A stretch of 64,000 bases of DNA from Psychrobacter sp. I-STPA6b (lineage in GTDB: Bacteria > Pseudomonadota > Gammaproteobacteria > Pseudomonadales > Moraxellaceae). Positions 18,730 through 28,177 of the stretch are shown one piece after another (the stretch's first letter is position 1; each line of letters begins with the position of its first letter). The stretch covers positions 310,001 to 374,000 of the forward strand of contig NZ_VEWM01000010.1 in NCBI RefSeq assembly GCF_020662265.1, given 5' to 3'. Below the pieces are notes generated by a model. That model was not told the origin of the DNA and did no database searches. It was given only the letters and a program-made list of their open reading frames with translations. The translations under genes were made by a program, and so were the position numbers.

Positions 18730-20490
18730 ATGACCACAAATAATAACTCGCATGATGATGCCCCAATTTTTCGTCAGTCTCGCTATCCTCAGATACCAGA
18801 AATCCCCAGTGACCGCCCTTGGTTAGACTCCTATGAGCGCTATGGTATTCCTGCGAGTATTGATTTACCCGATGAAAGCAGTTCGTTATTAGATATTTTT
18901 GAAAGTAACTTTGATCGTTATAGTAATAAGACAGCATTTATTTGTATGGATGCGACGATAAGCTATCGTCAGCTAGATTTATATAGTCGTCAGATAGCCG
19001 CCTATTTGCAGTCATTGGGGCTAAAAAAAGGGGATAAAGTCGCAGCTATGATGCCCAATGTTTTACAGTATCCCATTGTTGCCTTGGGTGTTATTCGGGC
19101 TGGCATGACTTTAGTGAATGTGAATCCACTCTATACAAGTCGTGAGTTATCGCACCAGCTAGAGGACAGTGGTGCAAAAGCCATCTTTATCATTGAAAAC
19201 TTTGCTAGCACTTTACAAAATGCAGAGCATAAAGGGGATATTAAGCATGTAATCGTCTGTAGTATGGGTGATATGCTGGGATTCGTAAAAGGTCATATTG
19301 TTAATTTTGTTGTGCGTCATGTCAAAAAGCTGGTACCAAGCTTTTCATTGCCAGATAGTATTGATTTTAAACAAGCATTGAATGCAGTTTCAGCCAGTCA
19401 GTACCAACGTCCAGATGTGAATTTGGGTGATGTGGCACTATTGCAGTACACAGGTGGCACAACAGGTGTTGCTAAAGGTGCAATGTTGACACATGGTAAC
19501 TTGGCTGCCAATATGCTCCAGATTAGTGGTTTGATGAACAGTGCCTTTGAAGATGACGTGAATGCAAAAGATATCATTTTAACAGCACTACCACTTTATC
19601 ATGTATTCTCATTTATGGTCTGTGGTATGTATCCAATGTATCAAGGCTATGCCAGCTTATTGATTCCAAACCCTCGTGATTTGGATGATTTAATCAAACA
19701 AATTGATAAATATAAGCCTTCTTTCTTACCTTCTGTCAATACTTTATTTAATGGTTTGGTGCATCAAGAGGCCTTCAAACATCTAGACTTTTCTAATCTT
19801 AAAGCCTCTATCGGTGGGGGCATGTCTGTATTGCCTAGTGTTGCCAAAGAATGGCATGATATTACTGGACTACCCATTGTTGAGGGTTATGGGTTGTCAG
19901 AGACGTCACCTGTGGTTGCATTTAATCCAATGACAATTTCTGAGTTTACTGGAAAAATTGGTATTCCTGCATCTAGCACGGATGTGATTTTGATTGATGA
20001 TGATGGCAATGAGATGCCAATTGGTGAGCGTGGCGAAATCTGTGTTAAAGGTCCACAGGTGATGTTGGGCTACCAAAACCGTCCAGAAGAAACGGCTGAA
20101 AGCTTTACAGATAATGGTTACCTAAAAACAGGTGACATTGGTATTATGGATGAAAAAGGCTTTATCAAAATTGTTGACCGTAAAAAAGATATGATTTTGG
20201 TTTCTGGCTTTAATGTTTATCCGAATGAAATTGAAGAAGCCATTTCTGAGCATCCACAAGTTTTAGAGTGTGGTGCAATCGGTGTACCAAGTGATGAGCG
20301 GGGAGAAGAGCCAAAAATCTTTGTGGTGAAAAAAGGCAATGTGACCGAAAAAGAGTTACTAGATTTTGGTAAAAAGAATTTAACTGGCTATAAGCGCCCA
20401 CGTCATGTGCAGTTTGTTGATGAACTACCAAAATCTAATGTAGGTAAAATTTTGCGTAAAGAGTTGCGTAAAATGGAAGGGTTAGATTAG
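18730..20490 (+). CDS. Long-chain fatty acid--CoA ligase (second of tandem pair)
   Basis: A second FadD-type ligase, 586 residues from the start at 18730 (TAGGTAA upstream; a longer frame from 18652 would add a spurious hydrophobic leader). Seen: YTGGTTGVAKGAMLTHGNLA, GYGLSETSPVV, GYQNRPEETAE, LKTGDIG, DRKKDMILVSGFNVYPNEIE and PKSNVGKILRKELR. It has about ten extra N-terminal residues relative to its neighbour. A tandem fadD1-fadD2 pair is also known in Pseudomonas, where the two differ in chain-length preference and induction; whether that holds here is not visible. About 280 bases separate the two genes. Confidence 0.92.
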   Translation: MTTNNNSHDDAPIFRQSRYPQIPEIPSDRPWLDSYERYGIPASIDLPDESSSLLDIFESNFDRYSNKTAFICMDATISYRQLDLYSRQIAAYLQSLGLKKGDKVAAMMPNVLQYPIVALGVIRAGMTLVNVNPLYTSRELSHQLEDSGAKAIFIIENFASTLQNAEHKGDIKHVIVCSMGDMLGFVKGHIVNFVVRHVKKLVPSFSLPDSIDFKQALNAVSASQYQRPDVNLGDVALLQYTGGTTGVAKGAMLTHGNLAANMLQISGLMNSAFEDDVNAKDIILTALPLYHVFSFMVCGMYPMYQGYASLLIPNPRDLDDLIKQIDKYKPSFLPSVNTLFNGLVHQEAFKHLDFSNLKASIGGGMSVLPSVAKEWHDITGLPIVEGYGLSETSPVVAFNPMTISEFTGKIGIPASSTDVILIDDDGNEMPIGERGEICVKGPQVMLGYQNRPEETAESFTDNGYLKTGDIGIMDEKGFIKIVDRKKDMILVSGFNVYPNEIEEAISEHPQVLECGAIGVPSDERGEEPKIFVVKKGNVTEKELLDFGKKNLTGYKRPRHVQFVDELPKSNVGKILRKELRKMEGLD

Positions 20491-20643
20491 TCAGTATTAG
20501 GTTGATATAGGGTCTACCATACTATTTTGAAATAACTGTCATCATCAGAGTTCAGTAGTTGCGATTATTCATACATCAGGTTAGGATAGTCACAGTTAGA
20601 CCCAATATACATTCTGATTACCATATCAACATTATCAAAAATT

Positions 20644-20675
20644 GGGGCTGTTTGTCAGAAACTGTCCCTTTTTTT
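20644..20675 (+). terminator. Terminator after the second fadD
   Basis: GGGGCTGTTT and AAACTGTCCC form a stem around GTCAG with one internal mismatch, followed by TTTTTTT. It separates the fadD genes from rph. Confidence 0.75.
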
Positions 20676-20757
20676 ATGCCTCTTTTCTTATATCAATTTT
20701 TTATATGATATCACTTTACCTTTCATACTTTATTTTTAAACAGGATAATCTTAAACC

Positions 20758-21474
20758 ATGCGTATAGATAATCGTGAGCTAAACCAACTTCGTCAAGTCA
20801 CCTTTGAGAGAAATTATACCAAGCATGCAGAAGGCTCTGTATTGGTCTGCTTTGGTGATACCAAGGTGCTATGTACTGCCAGTGTTGAGCATGGCGTACC
20901 ACGCTGGCTAAAAGGGCAGGGTAAGGGCTGGGTGACAGCTGAGTATGGTATGTTGCCTAGAGCAACGAACACCCGAAACCAGCGTGAGGCGGCACGGGGC
21001 AAACAGTCAGGACGAACCCAAGAAATTCAGCGTCTTATCGGGCGTAGCCTACGTGCGATGGTTGATTTATCAAAACTGGGAGAAAATACCATCTATGTTG
21101 ACTGTGATGTTATTCAAGCAGATGGTGGCACAAGAACGGCTAGTATCACTGGTGCTGCGGTGGCGATGATTGATGCTTTAGAAAGCCTCCAACAAAAAAA
21201 GAAACTAAAAGCAGACCCTTTAATTGGTTTGGTAGCGGCGGTCTCTGTTGGGGTCAAAGATGGTGAGGTGTATCTTGATTTGTGCTATGAGGAAGACTCA
21301 AGCTGTGATACAGACCTAAATGTGGTGATGACCCAAAAAGGTGAGTTTATTGAGATTCAAGGCACAGCAGAAGAGAAGCCGTTTACCCGTAGCCAAGCTG
21401 ATAGTATGTTAGCAATGGCAGAAAAAGGCATTGCTGAGCTGATTACTTTGCAACAAACAGCATTGGGCTGGTAG
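20758..21474 (+). CDS. rph: Ribonuclease PH
   Basis: Phosphorolytic 3'-5' exoribonuclease that trims tRNA 3' ends. Seen: the start [39 protein letters not shown], the [14 protein letters not shown] segment holding phosphate-site Arg, [20 protein letters not shown] and DLCYEEDS. 238 residues, the family norm. A strong terminator follows at 21516-21564. No pyrE is adjacent. Confidence 0.96.
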   Translation: MRIDNRELNQLRQVTFERNYTKHAEGSVLVCFGDTKVLCTASVEHGVPRWLKGQGKGWVTAEYGMLPRATNTRNQREAARGKQSGRTQEIQRLIGRSLRAMVDLSKLGENTIYVDCDVIQADGGTRTASITGAAVAMIDALESLQQKKKLKADPLIGLVAAVSVGVKDGEVYLDLCYEEDSSCDTDLNVVMTQKGEFIEIQGTAEEKPFTRSQADSMLAMAEKGIAELITLQQTALGW

Positions 21475-21515
21475 TTAATACTAAATATATAGTTGTTTAT
21501 CCATAAGAAATAGGG

Positions 21516-21564
21516 CGTACAGGGTGTATTGATAGTTTCAATACACCCTGTATGCTATTTTTTT
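21516..21564 (+). terminator. Strong terminator after rph
   Basis: TACAGGGTGTATTGA (21518-21532) is perfectly complementary to TCAATACACCCTGTA (21538-21552) and is followed by a TATTTTTTT run. It lies between convergent rph and slam and may serve both strands, although the T-run is better for the plus strand. Confidence 0.92.
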
Positions 21565-21593
21565 ATCAAAAATCTAACAACATTCCTTAAGTA

Positions 21594-23093
21594 TTAAAAC
21601 CGCATTTCTAACTCAGCACCAACATTATTAATGGTATAGCTTTTTGAGGCATCATTGCTATCTAAGCGCTGGTGTTGGAAAGTTAGCTTTGGAAATATGA
21701 CACCAGCAAAGTTTAGCTTTTCATGCCATAGGCTGGCATTGATAGAATATTCTTTATCAGCACGATTTTGCTGATTGCTAAAAAATGATGCACCTTCATA
21801 GTCTCGTTGGTGATAACTTGCCCCAAGTTGAGAGCTGATGCCTTGCCCTTGTTGCCACTGTTTTTGCCAATTGGCTCTCAGTCCTTTTTGTCGGTAGCTA
21901 TCGTCACCATCACGAGTTTTATATTGGCGATAGTAGTCAAGACCAGCACTAATACTTTGATGGTTATCCAGTGCATGTAGCCATGTTGCACTGGCTAAGT
22001 AGTTATGATTGTCTAAAAACTTGCGCTTGGCTTCTTCATGTTTCACTTGTCCAACTTCTACTGCACCATATAGATAGTCATTATCTGTTATCTTAAAGCG
22101 ACTGCTACCACGTATACCGATACTTTGATTATAAGGTTTATTGCCATAGAGTCGATATGACCAGACAGGTGCAAGTAGATATTGTTGTTTGGCATCTGCC
22201 CAACCTAATCCCGCAGATAGGCGCAGGCTATTGTCATTGTAGTCATGCTCTTTAAAGTATTGTTTTGCACTATAACCTGCTTGAGCTTGGGTGAAAAATC
22301 CGTGGCGCTGTTGCCACTGTTTACTAAGTTGTAGTGAGTATGATAGGGCATGGTCAGATATAGGGTCATCAAATGTCCAGCGTCCATAGTGTTTTTCATC
22401 AGGGGCGCGGTTAATGTTGTTATCTTTGACGACAGTACCAGACAGTTGCCATTGTAGTTTATCTTGTTGTGCAATCAATTGACGATATTGATTAATAATA
22501 GTATTAGGAATTTGTTTAGAGTTTTCTAGATGTTCTAACTGTGCGTCAGCTTCTTTAAATTGGCGATTTTCTATCAGTGCTAAGGCAAGCTGCCAATGTA
22601 GCACATCATTTTGAGGATATTTTTCTATAAGCTGATTAAAAGCTGTAATGGCAACCTTGGGCTTATTTTGGTATCTCGCCAGCATTCCTTTTGCTAGCAA
22701 CAAAGTATCTGCATCATGTCCTGACCACTGCTCATAAATAGGCAGTAACTCTTGAATACCAGACATGTGTTGCTGAGCAATCACTGAAATCATGGCTTGT
22801 TGCAATAATTGTGGATGTGCCAAGAGATAGTCTGCATTGACATCCATCGGTGGCGCATTATCTGCTTGCTCTTTATTTATTGGAGTGGGGATGGTTTGGT
22901 GGTCGTTTTGCTCTGGTGAGGCGATAGGTAGGTCATTATTGAGCTGTTGACTGGCAATATCAGCAGGTTTTGGTGTGATATCTGTTGGCTGTGTACTTGT
23001 TGTATTGGCATGTCCATAAGATATTGCACAAGTTAGTAAACAGAGTAGGGCAGTAGTAGCAATGTATCGGTGATTGGCATGAAAATTTTGCAT
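21594..23093 (-). CDS. Slam family outer-membrane translocator of surface lipoproteins
   Basis: Slam proteins sit in the outer membrane and move specific lipoproteins (TbpB, LbpB, HpuA, fHbp in Neisseria) to the cell surface. Seen: a signal peptide ending near residue 29, a Gln/Pro-rich stretch, a periplasmic TPR-like helical region (about 85-215; e.g. PKVAITAFNQLIEKYPQND), then the DUF560 beta-barrel entered by KDNNINRAPDEKHYGRWTF, a characteristic Slam segment, and ending in aromatic Phe as expected of outer-membrane barrels. 499 residues. It follows a TonB receptor and a TbpB-like lipoprotein on the same strand, so the lipoprotein is its likely client. A MITE and a terminator separate it from the receptor gene. 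The neighbour supports the assignment strongly. Confidence 0.9.
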   Translation of the reverse strand: MQNFHANHRYIATTALLCLLTCAISYGHANTTSTQPTDITPKPADIASQQLNNDLPIASPEQNDHQTIPTPINKEQADNAPPMDVNADYLLAHPQLLQQAMISVIAQQHMSGIQELLPIYEQWSGHDADTLLLAKGMLARYQNKPKVAITAFNQLIEKYPQNDVLHWQLALALIENRQFKEADAQLEHLENSKQIPNTIINQYRQLIAQQDKLQWQLSGTVVKDNNINRAPDEKHYGRWTFDDPISDHALSYSLQLSKQWQQRHGFFTQAQAGYSAKQYFKEHDYNDNSLRLSAGLGWADAKQQYLLAPVWSYRLYGNKPYNQSIGIRGSSRFKITDNDYLYGAVEVGQVKHEEAKRKFLDNHNYLASATWLHALDNHQSISAGLDYYRQYKTRDGDDSYRQKGLRANWQKQWQQGQGISSQLGASYHQRDYEGASFFSNQQNRADKEYSINASLWHEKLNFAGVIFPKLTFQHQRLDSNDASKSYTINNVGAELEMRF

Positions 23094-23126
23094 AAGAGAA
23101 CCAGTGAGCAGTTGTATTTGAATGTT

Positions 23127-23320
23127 TAGGGTCTATTGAACGTTTATCCTTACATAAAAAGTTGAGAAACTGATTTTAATAAGTAGTGTCTTAATCAAGG
23201 CAATGAACGTAGGTAGCTTATTGCTCAAAGCAAGGCAAAGTAGGATATTAACCAGTTTATTAACGCTTTATCATGCAAAGTAAATACTAGCTTAACAGGG
23301 TGAATGTTCAATAGATTCTA
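23127..23320. mobile_element. MITE-like element, longer variant (about 194 bp)
   Basis: Ends TAGGGTCTATTGAAC (left) and the reverse complement of TAGAATCTATTGAAC (right) form terminal inverted repeats flanked by TA. The interior differs from the roughly 120-bp copies and shows no open frame, so it may be a second subfamily sharing the same ends. It lies in the gap between the TonB receptor and slam, ending about 34 bases upstream of the slam start on the minus strand. Confidence 0.7.
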
Positions 23321-23358
23321 ATACCTTGAAACTTAATGGATGTAAAAATGATGGCTAT

Positions 23359-23407
23359 AAAAAAGGTGACCTTCTTTGTTCTGGTAAGAGTCATTAAAGG
23401 TCACCTT
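23359..23407 (-). terminator. Inverted repeat / terminator after the TonB receptor
   Basis: AAGGTGACCTT (23363-23373) and AAGGTCACCTT (23397-23407) are perfect inverted complements with a 23-base loop. On the minus strand the stem is followed by TTTTATAG. It would stop or attenuate transcription from the receptor into slam. Confidence 0.7.
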
Positions 23408-23448
23408 ATATGTTTAGATATGGAGTTTTATTAAAGTTTGGACAGTTC

Positions 23449-26223
23449 TTAGAACGTAAACTCCACACTTAAACCATAGTTACGACCTGGTGCTGCGAGT
23501 AGATTCGTATCATCAACACCTGTTGTATCTGCAAACTCTTTATTTTGACGTAATGATTCCCAAGTTAGATAACCATAATCAAAGATATTGTAGACTCCAC
23601 CACGCAAGGTAATATTGTCATTAAAACGGTAATGTCCAGTTAGGTCGGTCACTCGCCATGAAGGAGAGACAAGATTACTGGTTGGTGTTTGACCTTTTAA
23701 CTTACCTGTATGGCGTTGTTGATTGAGTTCATCAGCCTCTTTTGCTGCCGAATATGTGGTATTTAAAGCCATACCCCATTTATCATTAGGGCTAACATAA
23801 GAGATACCATAAATGACACGTAAAGGCTGTACCATATCGAATGCATAGCTTCTAGCATTGTCAAGCTGCTCTCCAATACCTGAGCTATCACGCATTTTGA
23901 CAATACCTGCACTTAGGTTCGCTTGTAATCCAGCAGGAACTTTTTCCCATAAGCTATGTAAATCTACTTCTGAGCCTAAATCAAACCCATGAACATTAAC
24001 ATTCTGATAGTTTGTATAACCCAAAGGCTTACTGCCATCAGGGTTTAACTTGGTTGCACGGTCAATAAAGTTGTCATAGCTGGTTCTAAAATAACTGCCT
24101 TTGATATATCCAAAGTCAGTGTGATAGATAGCGCCAATTTCATGGTTTTGAGCGGTTTCAGCTTTTAGTGGTGGCTGTACTTCATTACTCTTGATACCAC
24201 CTGTAATACCTAGTTGCTCTCCAAAACTTGGTACTCTAAAGCCAGTACTATATTTATAAGCAAGCTCAAGATTGTAGGTTGGAGTATAGGTTAAGCCCAA
24301 ATTATACGAGGTGTTTTTAAAATCGCTATTGGAGTATAAGGGTGTATCTTTGTTACCAGTATACTGTGTATTGATAATGATATTTGATAGATCTGATTCA
24401 AACGTATTACTGTCATAGCGTAAGCCAAGTGACATTCCCAATTTATCTGTCAGACTAATACTATCATTGATACCAATAAAGTAGTTTTTATGAGTAATAT
24501 CATGCTCTAAAGGAGCAAGTGAGCTTGATGATAAATGGATAGATCGAATAGGATAATAAGTATCGACATGTACATTCTCTTCTAAGCTCTCATTTTTTCC
24601 ATCGTATACCAGTGCTTTTGATAGTGTGACATCTTTTTCTGGGTTATTACGGTCAAGATATCTAACAACAGCATTTCTTTGGTTTAAATCACTATTGTTA
24701 TAAACAGTTGTCTTATAACCTGTAGCTATAGATAAGTTATGGGATGTATCAGCAATATCAAAGTTTTTATGTGTTAAGAGGTTAATACGTTTTGTATCAA
24801 AGCTTTGCTTGAATTCATTATGATGTGTATATTGTCCTGCCTCAGTTGCACTGCAATTGCGGTCAACGCTGGGCCATTTGGCACAGTTAAGTAAATCATT
24901 GTTACTACTGGTGTTTAACAGTTGTTTATCCAGCTGTAGGTGTAAATCATCAATAATGCTTGTGTTGGCTGGGGTATATTTATACTCTAAGCCTTGGCGT
25001 TTATTATGATGAATATCAGTAACAAAATAGGTGGGTGTATATTTATAAAAATCGCTCATGATAGGGGTTGTCATCTTTGGAAAACCATCAATGCCAGCAA
25101 TCATACCTGAGCGTATGGGTGATTCAGGATGTTTATCACTGCGTGTCTCTGAAAAGTCTGTGCTATGATACTGATACTTAAACATATTACGAACATCGTA
25201 GGTTTGTTTGGTATCTTCAAATACAACCCCTACATAATGCTCATCATTAAAACGATAACCTGCTTTAGATAAAAAGGACTCACTTTCATAATCCATTGGA
25301 TTAGGTATACGGCGATCAGGTCCTGTTAGGTCTTCAGCAGAAAAACTAACGGTTTCTGTAATAGCTGGAACTTTAAATCCATTCAAAGCGTTATAATTTT
25401 CTGCAAATCTATTATCGATTATAAATATTTTACTGTCATCGACACCAGTAACGACATTATTAACTGTTGTGGCTGGAAGATTATAGATATCATCATGAGG
25501 TTTAAGCTCATTACCTTTACGTTTGGTATATTGTACAAAGCCTTCCCAACCGTCTTTTTGACCACCAAGTCCAGCAGAGTATACATAGCGATTATCTTTA
25601 CTGGTATAGCCTGCTTTAACACGTCCACCAAATAGTGCATCATCACTAACAAAGTCAGAAGTATCTTTGGTCTGCATCATCACTGCACCACCTAAGGCAC
25701 CACTGCCTGCATAGGTAGAGTTCGCACCTTTACTAATCTCAACCAACTTTAGGTTTTCAAACTCTACTTCATTTTTTGCCCCACTTTCTGTACCAGAGCC
25801 ATTACCATAACGCTTGATAGTTTCCCCTTGGCTTAGTCCATCGACCATGACCGCAACACGTTCTTTTTCTGCCCCACGAATAGAAAAGCCAGAGCTTGTA
25901 CCACGCCCTACAGACTCATTGACAGCGACACCTGCGTCATAACGAGTTAGGTCTCGGATACTTTCAACTTGTTGCTCTTTTAGGGTTTCGGCAGTTTTGG
26001 TAATTTGCCCCAGACCAGTGATGTCTTTATTTTCAGGTCTTGCACGGCTTCCTACTTGAATAACAACAGCTTCAAGCTCGGTATGAGGTGCATCTTCAGC
26101 TTCATTAATAGTTGCTGTATTGTTGACTTCAGCAACAGCTTGTAATGGCAGAGTGGTGAATAAAGCCAGAGCAACCGCTTTGGCTAAAGGGTGATAAGCA
26201 GGCAATGAGGAATTGTGTAGCAT
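23449..26223 (-). CDS. TonB-dependent receptor of the TbpA/LbpA/HpuB family
   Basis: Outer-membrane gated channel for iron or heme from host proteins. Seen: signal peptide ending in PLQAVA, a TonB-box-like ELEAVVIQVG, plug motifs YDAGVAVNESVGRGTSSGFS and ENLKLVEISKGANSTYAGSG, many beta-strand repeats, and a C-terminal end with YNIFDYGYLTWESLRQ, APGRNYGLSVEFTF and terminal Phe. These C-terminal motifs match transferrin/lactoferrin/hemoglobin receptors. 924 residues, comparable to TbpA and LbpA. It lies between a TbpB-like lipoprotein and Slam; a Fur-box-like site is about 50 bases upstream of the start. Ligand (transferrin, lactoferrin, hemoglobin or other) cannot be decided from sequence. Confidence 0.9.
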   Translation of the reverse strand: MLHNSSLPAYHPLAKAVALALFTTLPLQAVAEVNNTATINEAEDAPHTELEAVVIQVGSRARPENKDITGLGQITKTAETLKEQQVESIRDLTRYDAGVAVNESVGRGTSSGFSIRGAEKERVAVMVDGLSQGETIKRYGNGSGTESGAKNEVEFENLKLVEISKGANSTYAGSGALGGAVMMQTKDTSDFVSDDALFGGRVKAGYTSKDNRYVYSAGLGGQKDGWEGFVQYTKRKGNELKPHDDIYNLPATTVNNVVTGVDDSKIFIIDNRFAENYNALNGFKVPAITETVSFSAEDLTGPDRRIPNPMDYESESFLSKAGYRFNDEHYVGVVFEDTKQTYDVRNMFKYQYHSTDFSETRSDKHPESPIRSGMIAGIDGFPKMTTPIMSDFYKYTPTYFVTDIHHNKRQGLEYKYTPANTSIIDDLHLQLDKQLLNTSSNNDLLNCAKWPSVDRNCSATEAGQYTHHNEFKQSFDTKRINLLTHKNFDIADTSHNLSIATGYKTTVYNNSDLNQRNAVVRYLDRNNPEKDVTLSKALVYDGKNESLEENVHVDTYYPIRSIHLSSSSLAPLEHDITHKNYFIGINDSISLTDKLGMSLGLRYDSNTFESDLSNIIINTQYTGNKDTPLYSNSDFKNTSYNLGLTYTPTYNLELAYKYSTGFRVPSFGEQLGITGGIKSNEVQPPLKAETAQNHEIGAIYHTDFGYIKGSYFRTSYDNFIDRATKLNPDGSKPLGYTNYQNVNVHGFDLGSEVDLHSLWEKVPAGLQANLSAGIVKMRDSSGIGEQLDNARSYAFDMVQPLRVIYGISYVSPNDKWGMALNTTYSAAKEADELNQQRHTGKLKGQTPTSNLVSPSWRVTDLTGHYRFNDNITLRGGVYNIFDYGYLTWESLRQNKEFADTTGVDDTNLLAAPGRNYGLSVEFTF

Positions 26224-26275
26224 AATGTATCCTAGTCCAATTAAGTCTATTGAAAAATAGTGGAATTACTTAAAT

Positions 26276-26294
26276 CGAAATGATTATCAATACT
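26276..26294 (-). promoter_or_regulatory. Fur-box-like site upstream of the TonB receptor
   Basis: CGAAATGATTATCAATACT matches the 19-base Fur consensus at 13 positions by hand count, including an unbroken AATGATTATCA core. Its place about 50 bases upstream of the receptor start suggests iron-dependent repression. Confidence 0.65.
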
Positions 26295-26407
26295 AACAGC
26301 TTAAAAATTGACAAGCACAGAAAGCAGGGGTGCTAACTGTGCTTGCTTTTAGTCAGCAGATAACAATCAGCTGGCTAAGTATAAATGTAACAGATTGATT
26401 TTGCAGA

Positions 26408-28177
26408 TTATTTTGTTTTCTTACCAGCAAAGACGCCTGCAAAGCTGTTATCTTCTTTGCTAAATTGTCCACCTAGCTCATTGGCATTATCACCAAAGAA
26501 GCCACCTGATAAATCTACAGAGCCTTTGATACGACCTTGGGTGCCATCTTTATCATTTGTTAGACCACCAGCAATAATATTTGCTGTACCTGCAAAAGTG
26601 TTACCTTGAATATCGACTTTATTTAAAGTCATTGCTTTATTACCATCAGGTGTTAAGAATTGACCAGTTAATGTTTTTTCAGCAAAGTTTGCAGTAAAGT
26701 TAAGCTGAGCATTACTGGCTTTACTTATGCTGTAAGGTGTGCCATTTTCAGCTTTACCACTAGCAATCCAGTTGCCTTCATATTTTGCTTCACCAGTTGG
26801 CATAGCTTGGGTAAGCTGACCTTGGTAGAAGTAAGTATATAGAGGATTCTCTTTATCTGTATTTGTTTGAACAGTACCAATACGGGTAAATTGTAGTGGT
26901 AGGTTTTTGTCTTTATCAGTAAATACGTTATCAGTTTGTGTTAATAGGTCGATTTCAACACCATTTAAATTAATGCTATTAACGTTAGGTAGTTTGGTAG
27001 TGCTGGCTAACACTTCTTCAAAGTTAGTCACAAATTCAGAGTTTTTATTGAAATCGATAGAACCAGATTTGTTGTAATTTACTTCTGGTACAGGTTCACC
27101 TTCTTTGATGCCTGTACTATCAGTTTGCTTGGCAGCAAATACACCAGCAGCATTTTCACTGATAAGCTTACCTGCAAGTTCAGCACCTTGCTTACCAAAG
27201 AAGCCACCAGTAACAGTTGCTATATCTTCATTAGTTGCTTTGTCTGTAGATGTAGCTGTTGCTGTAAACGTGTTACCAGTAATATTACCCTTTAAACCAT
27301 AGGCAAAAGCTCGACCTTTAGCATAATTTTTATCTAGATTTCCACGGATGGTTTTATCTGCAAAATTCACAGTGAAGTCTGCAGGTGCTCTAGAGTTAAA
27401 GCTGTTACCACCATAGCCCGCTATCGCTTCGCCCGGATTAATTTCTACCTTTCTAACTACTTCCCATAGTCCGTTATATTCAGCAGTGCCACTAGAGGGG
27501 AGTAATTCAGAGGCATCTTTGCCACGATAAAATATGTTGGCGTATTTAGGATCTTGTCCATTAAATACAGCGCCAGCTTTGGTATGATCAAACTCCACCA
27601 TTTTTAAAGTTTCAAAATTATCACTATTGATAACTAAGACCATATTATCATCTTTAATATTATCATTAATAGTAATATTACGGTCAGCAGTTTCAGCTTC
27701 AGGATGATAGTTGTAAGCATCATTAGTAAAGCCCTCTTTAGTAATGGTTACTTTCTTTGTTGCACCATCTGAGTTTTGTTCAGGGCTATTAACATAGGTG
27801 AGAGTGTTATAATCATCGGCATTGGTATTCGTTTTGGCGGCAGATGTATTAATACTGGCATTGGTTGCTTTTTGCTCATCTGTCATGCCATAAAGTGTGG
27901 GTCCACCTGTAAATGGTGATGCGATAGAATAACCATACTCTGGCTCAGGTGCAGGCTCTGCTGAGTCATCTTCACTTTTTTTATTGAAGTCAGCAACTGT
28001 TGATTTTGCTAAATCAACTTTTTTAAATTTTTCTTTAGGTGTCTCTGTACCACCATTACCAGGAATATTGGTAGTAGGGTTAGTAGAGCCTGTATTTAAG
28101 CCACTGCCAGTACTACAAGCGGTGGTCATAGCAGCGAATACAGCAATGCAAATTAGGCGTTGTTTGGTTGAGAACAT
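26408..28177 (-). CDS. TbpB-like surface lipoprotein with two beta-barrel lobes
   Basis: Predicted surface-exposed lipoprotein, the ligand-capturing partner of the TonB receptor. Seen: signal peptide ending in AAMTTAC with the lipid-anchored Cys near residue 21 from the chosen start, an anchor region of about 80 residues rich in Thr, Asn and Pro, then two lobes. Each lobe ends in the signature of the TbpB barrel: GGFFGKQGAELAGKL followed by AGVFAAKQ near residue 345-365, and GGFFGDNANELGGQF followed by AGVFAGKK at the C terminus. The start at 28177 is chosen for the AAAGGAT site 8 bases upstream. 589 residues, close to TbpB (about 600-700). A Slam translocator lies downstream. Ligand unknown. 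Confidence 0.87.
   Translation of the reverse strand: MFSTKQRLICIAVFAAMTTACSTGSGLNTGSTNPTTNIPGNGGTETPKEKFKKVDLAKSTVADFNKKSEDDSAEPAPEPEYGYSIASPFTGGPTLYGMTDEQKATNASINTSAAKTNTNADDYNTLTYVNSPEQNSDGATKKVTITKEGFTNDAYNYHPEAETADRNITINDNIKDDNMVLVINSDNFETLKMVEFDHTKAGAVFNGQDPKYANIFYRGKDASELLPSSGTAEYNGLWEVVRKVEINPGEAIAGYGGNSFNSRAPADFTVNFADKTIRGNLDKNYAKGRAFAYGLKGNITGNTFTATATSTDKATNEDIATVTGGFFGKQGAELAGKLISENAAGVFAAKQTDSTGIKEGEPVPEVNYNKSGSIDFNKNSEFVTNFEEVLASTTKLPNVNSINLNGVEIDLLTQTDNVFTDKDKNLPLQFTRIGTVQTNTDKENPLYTYFYQGQLTQAMPTGEAKYEGNWIASGKAENGTPYSISKASNAQLNFTANFAEKTLTGQFLTPDGNKAMTLNKVDIQGNTFAGTANIIAGGLTNDKDGTQGRIKGSVDLSGGFFGDNANELGGQFSKEDNSFAGVFAGKKTK

Noticed and set aside
20508-20607. GGGTCTA ... TAGACCC inverted repeat between fadD and rph as another MITE copy
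   Set aside because: The outer bases resemble the MITE ends, but the similarity stops after about 8 bases and no interior block matches.
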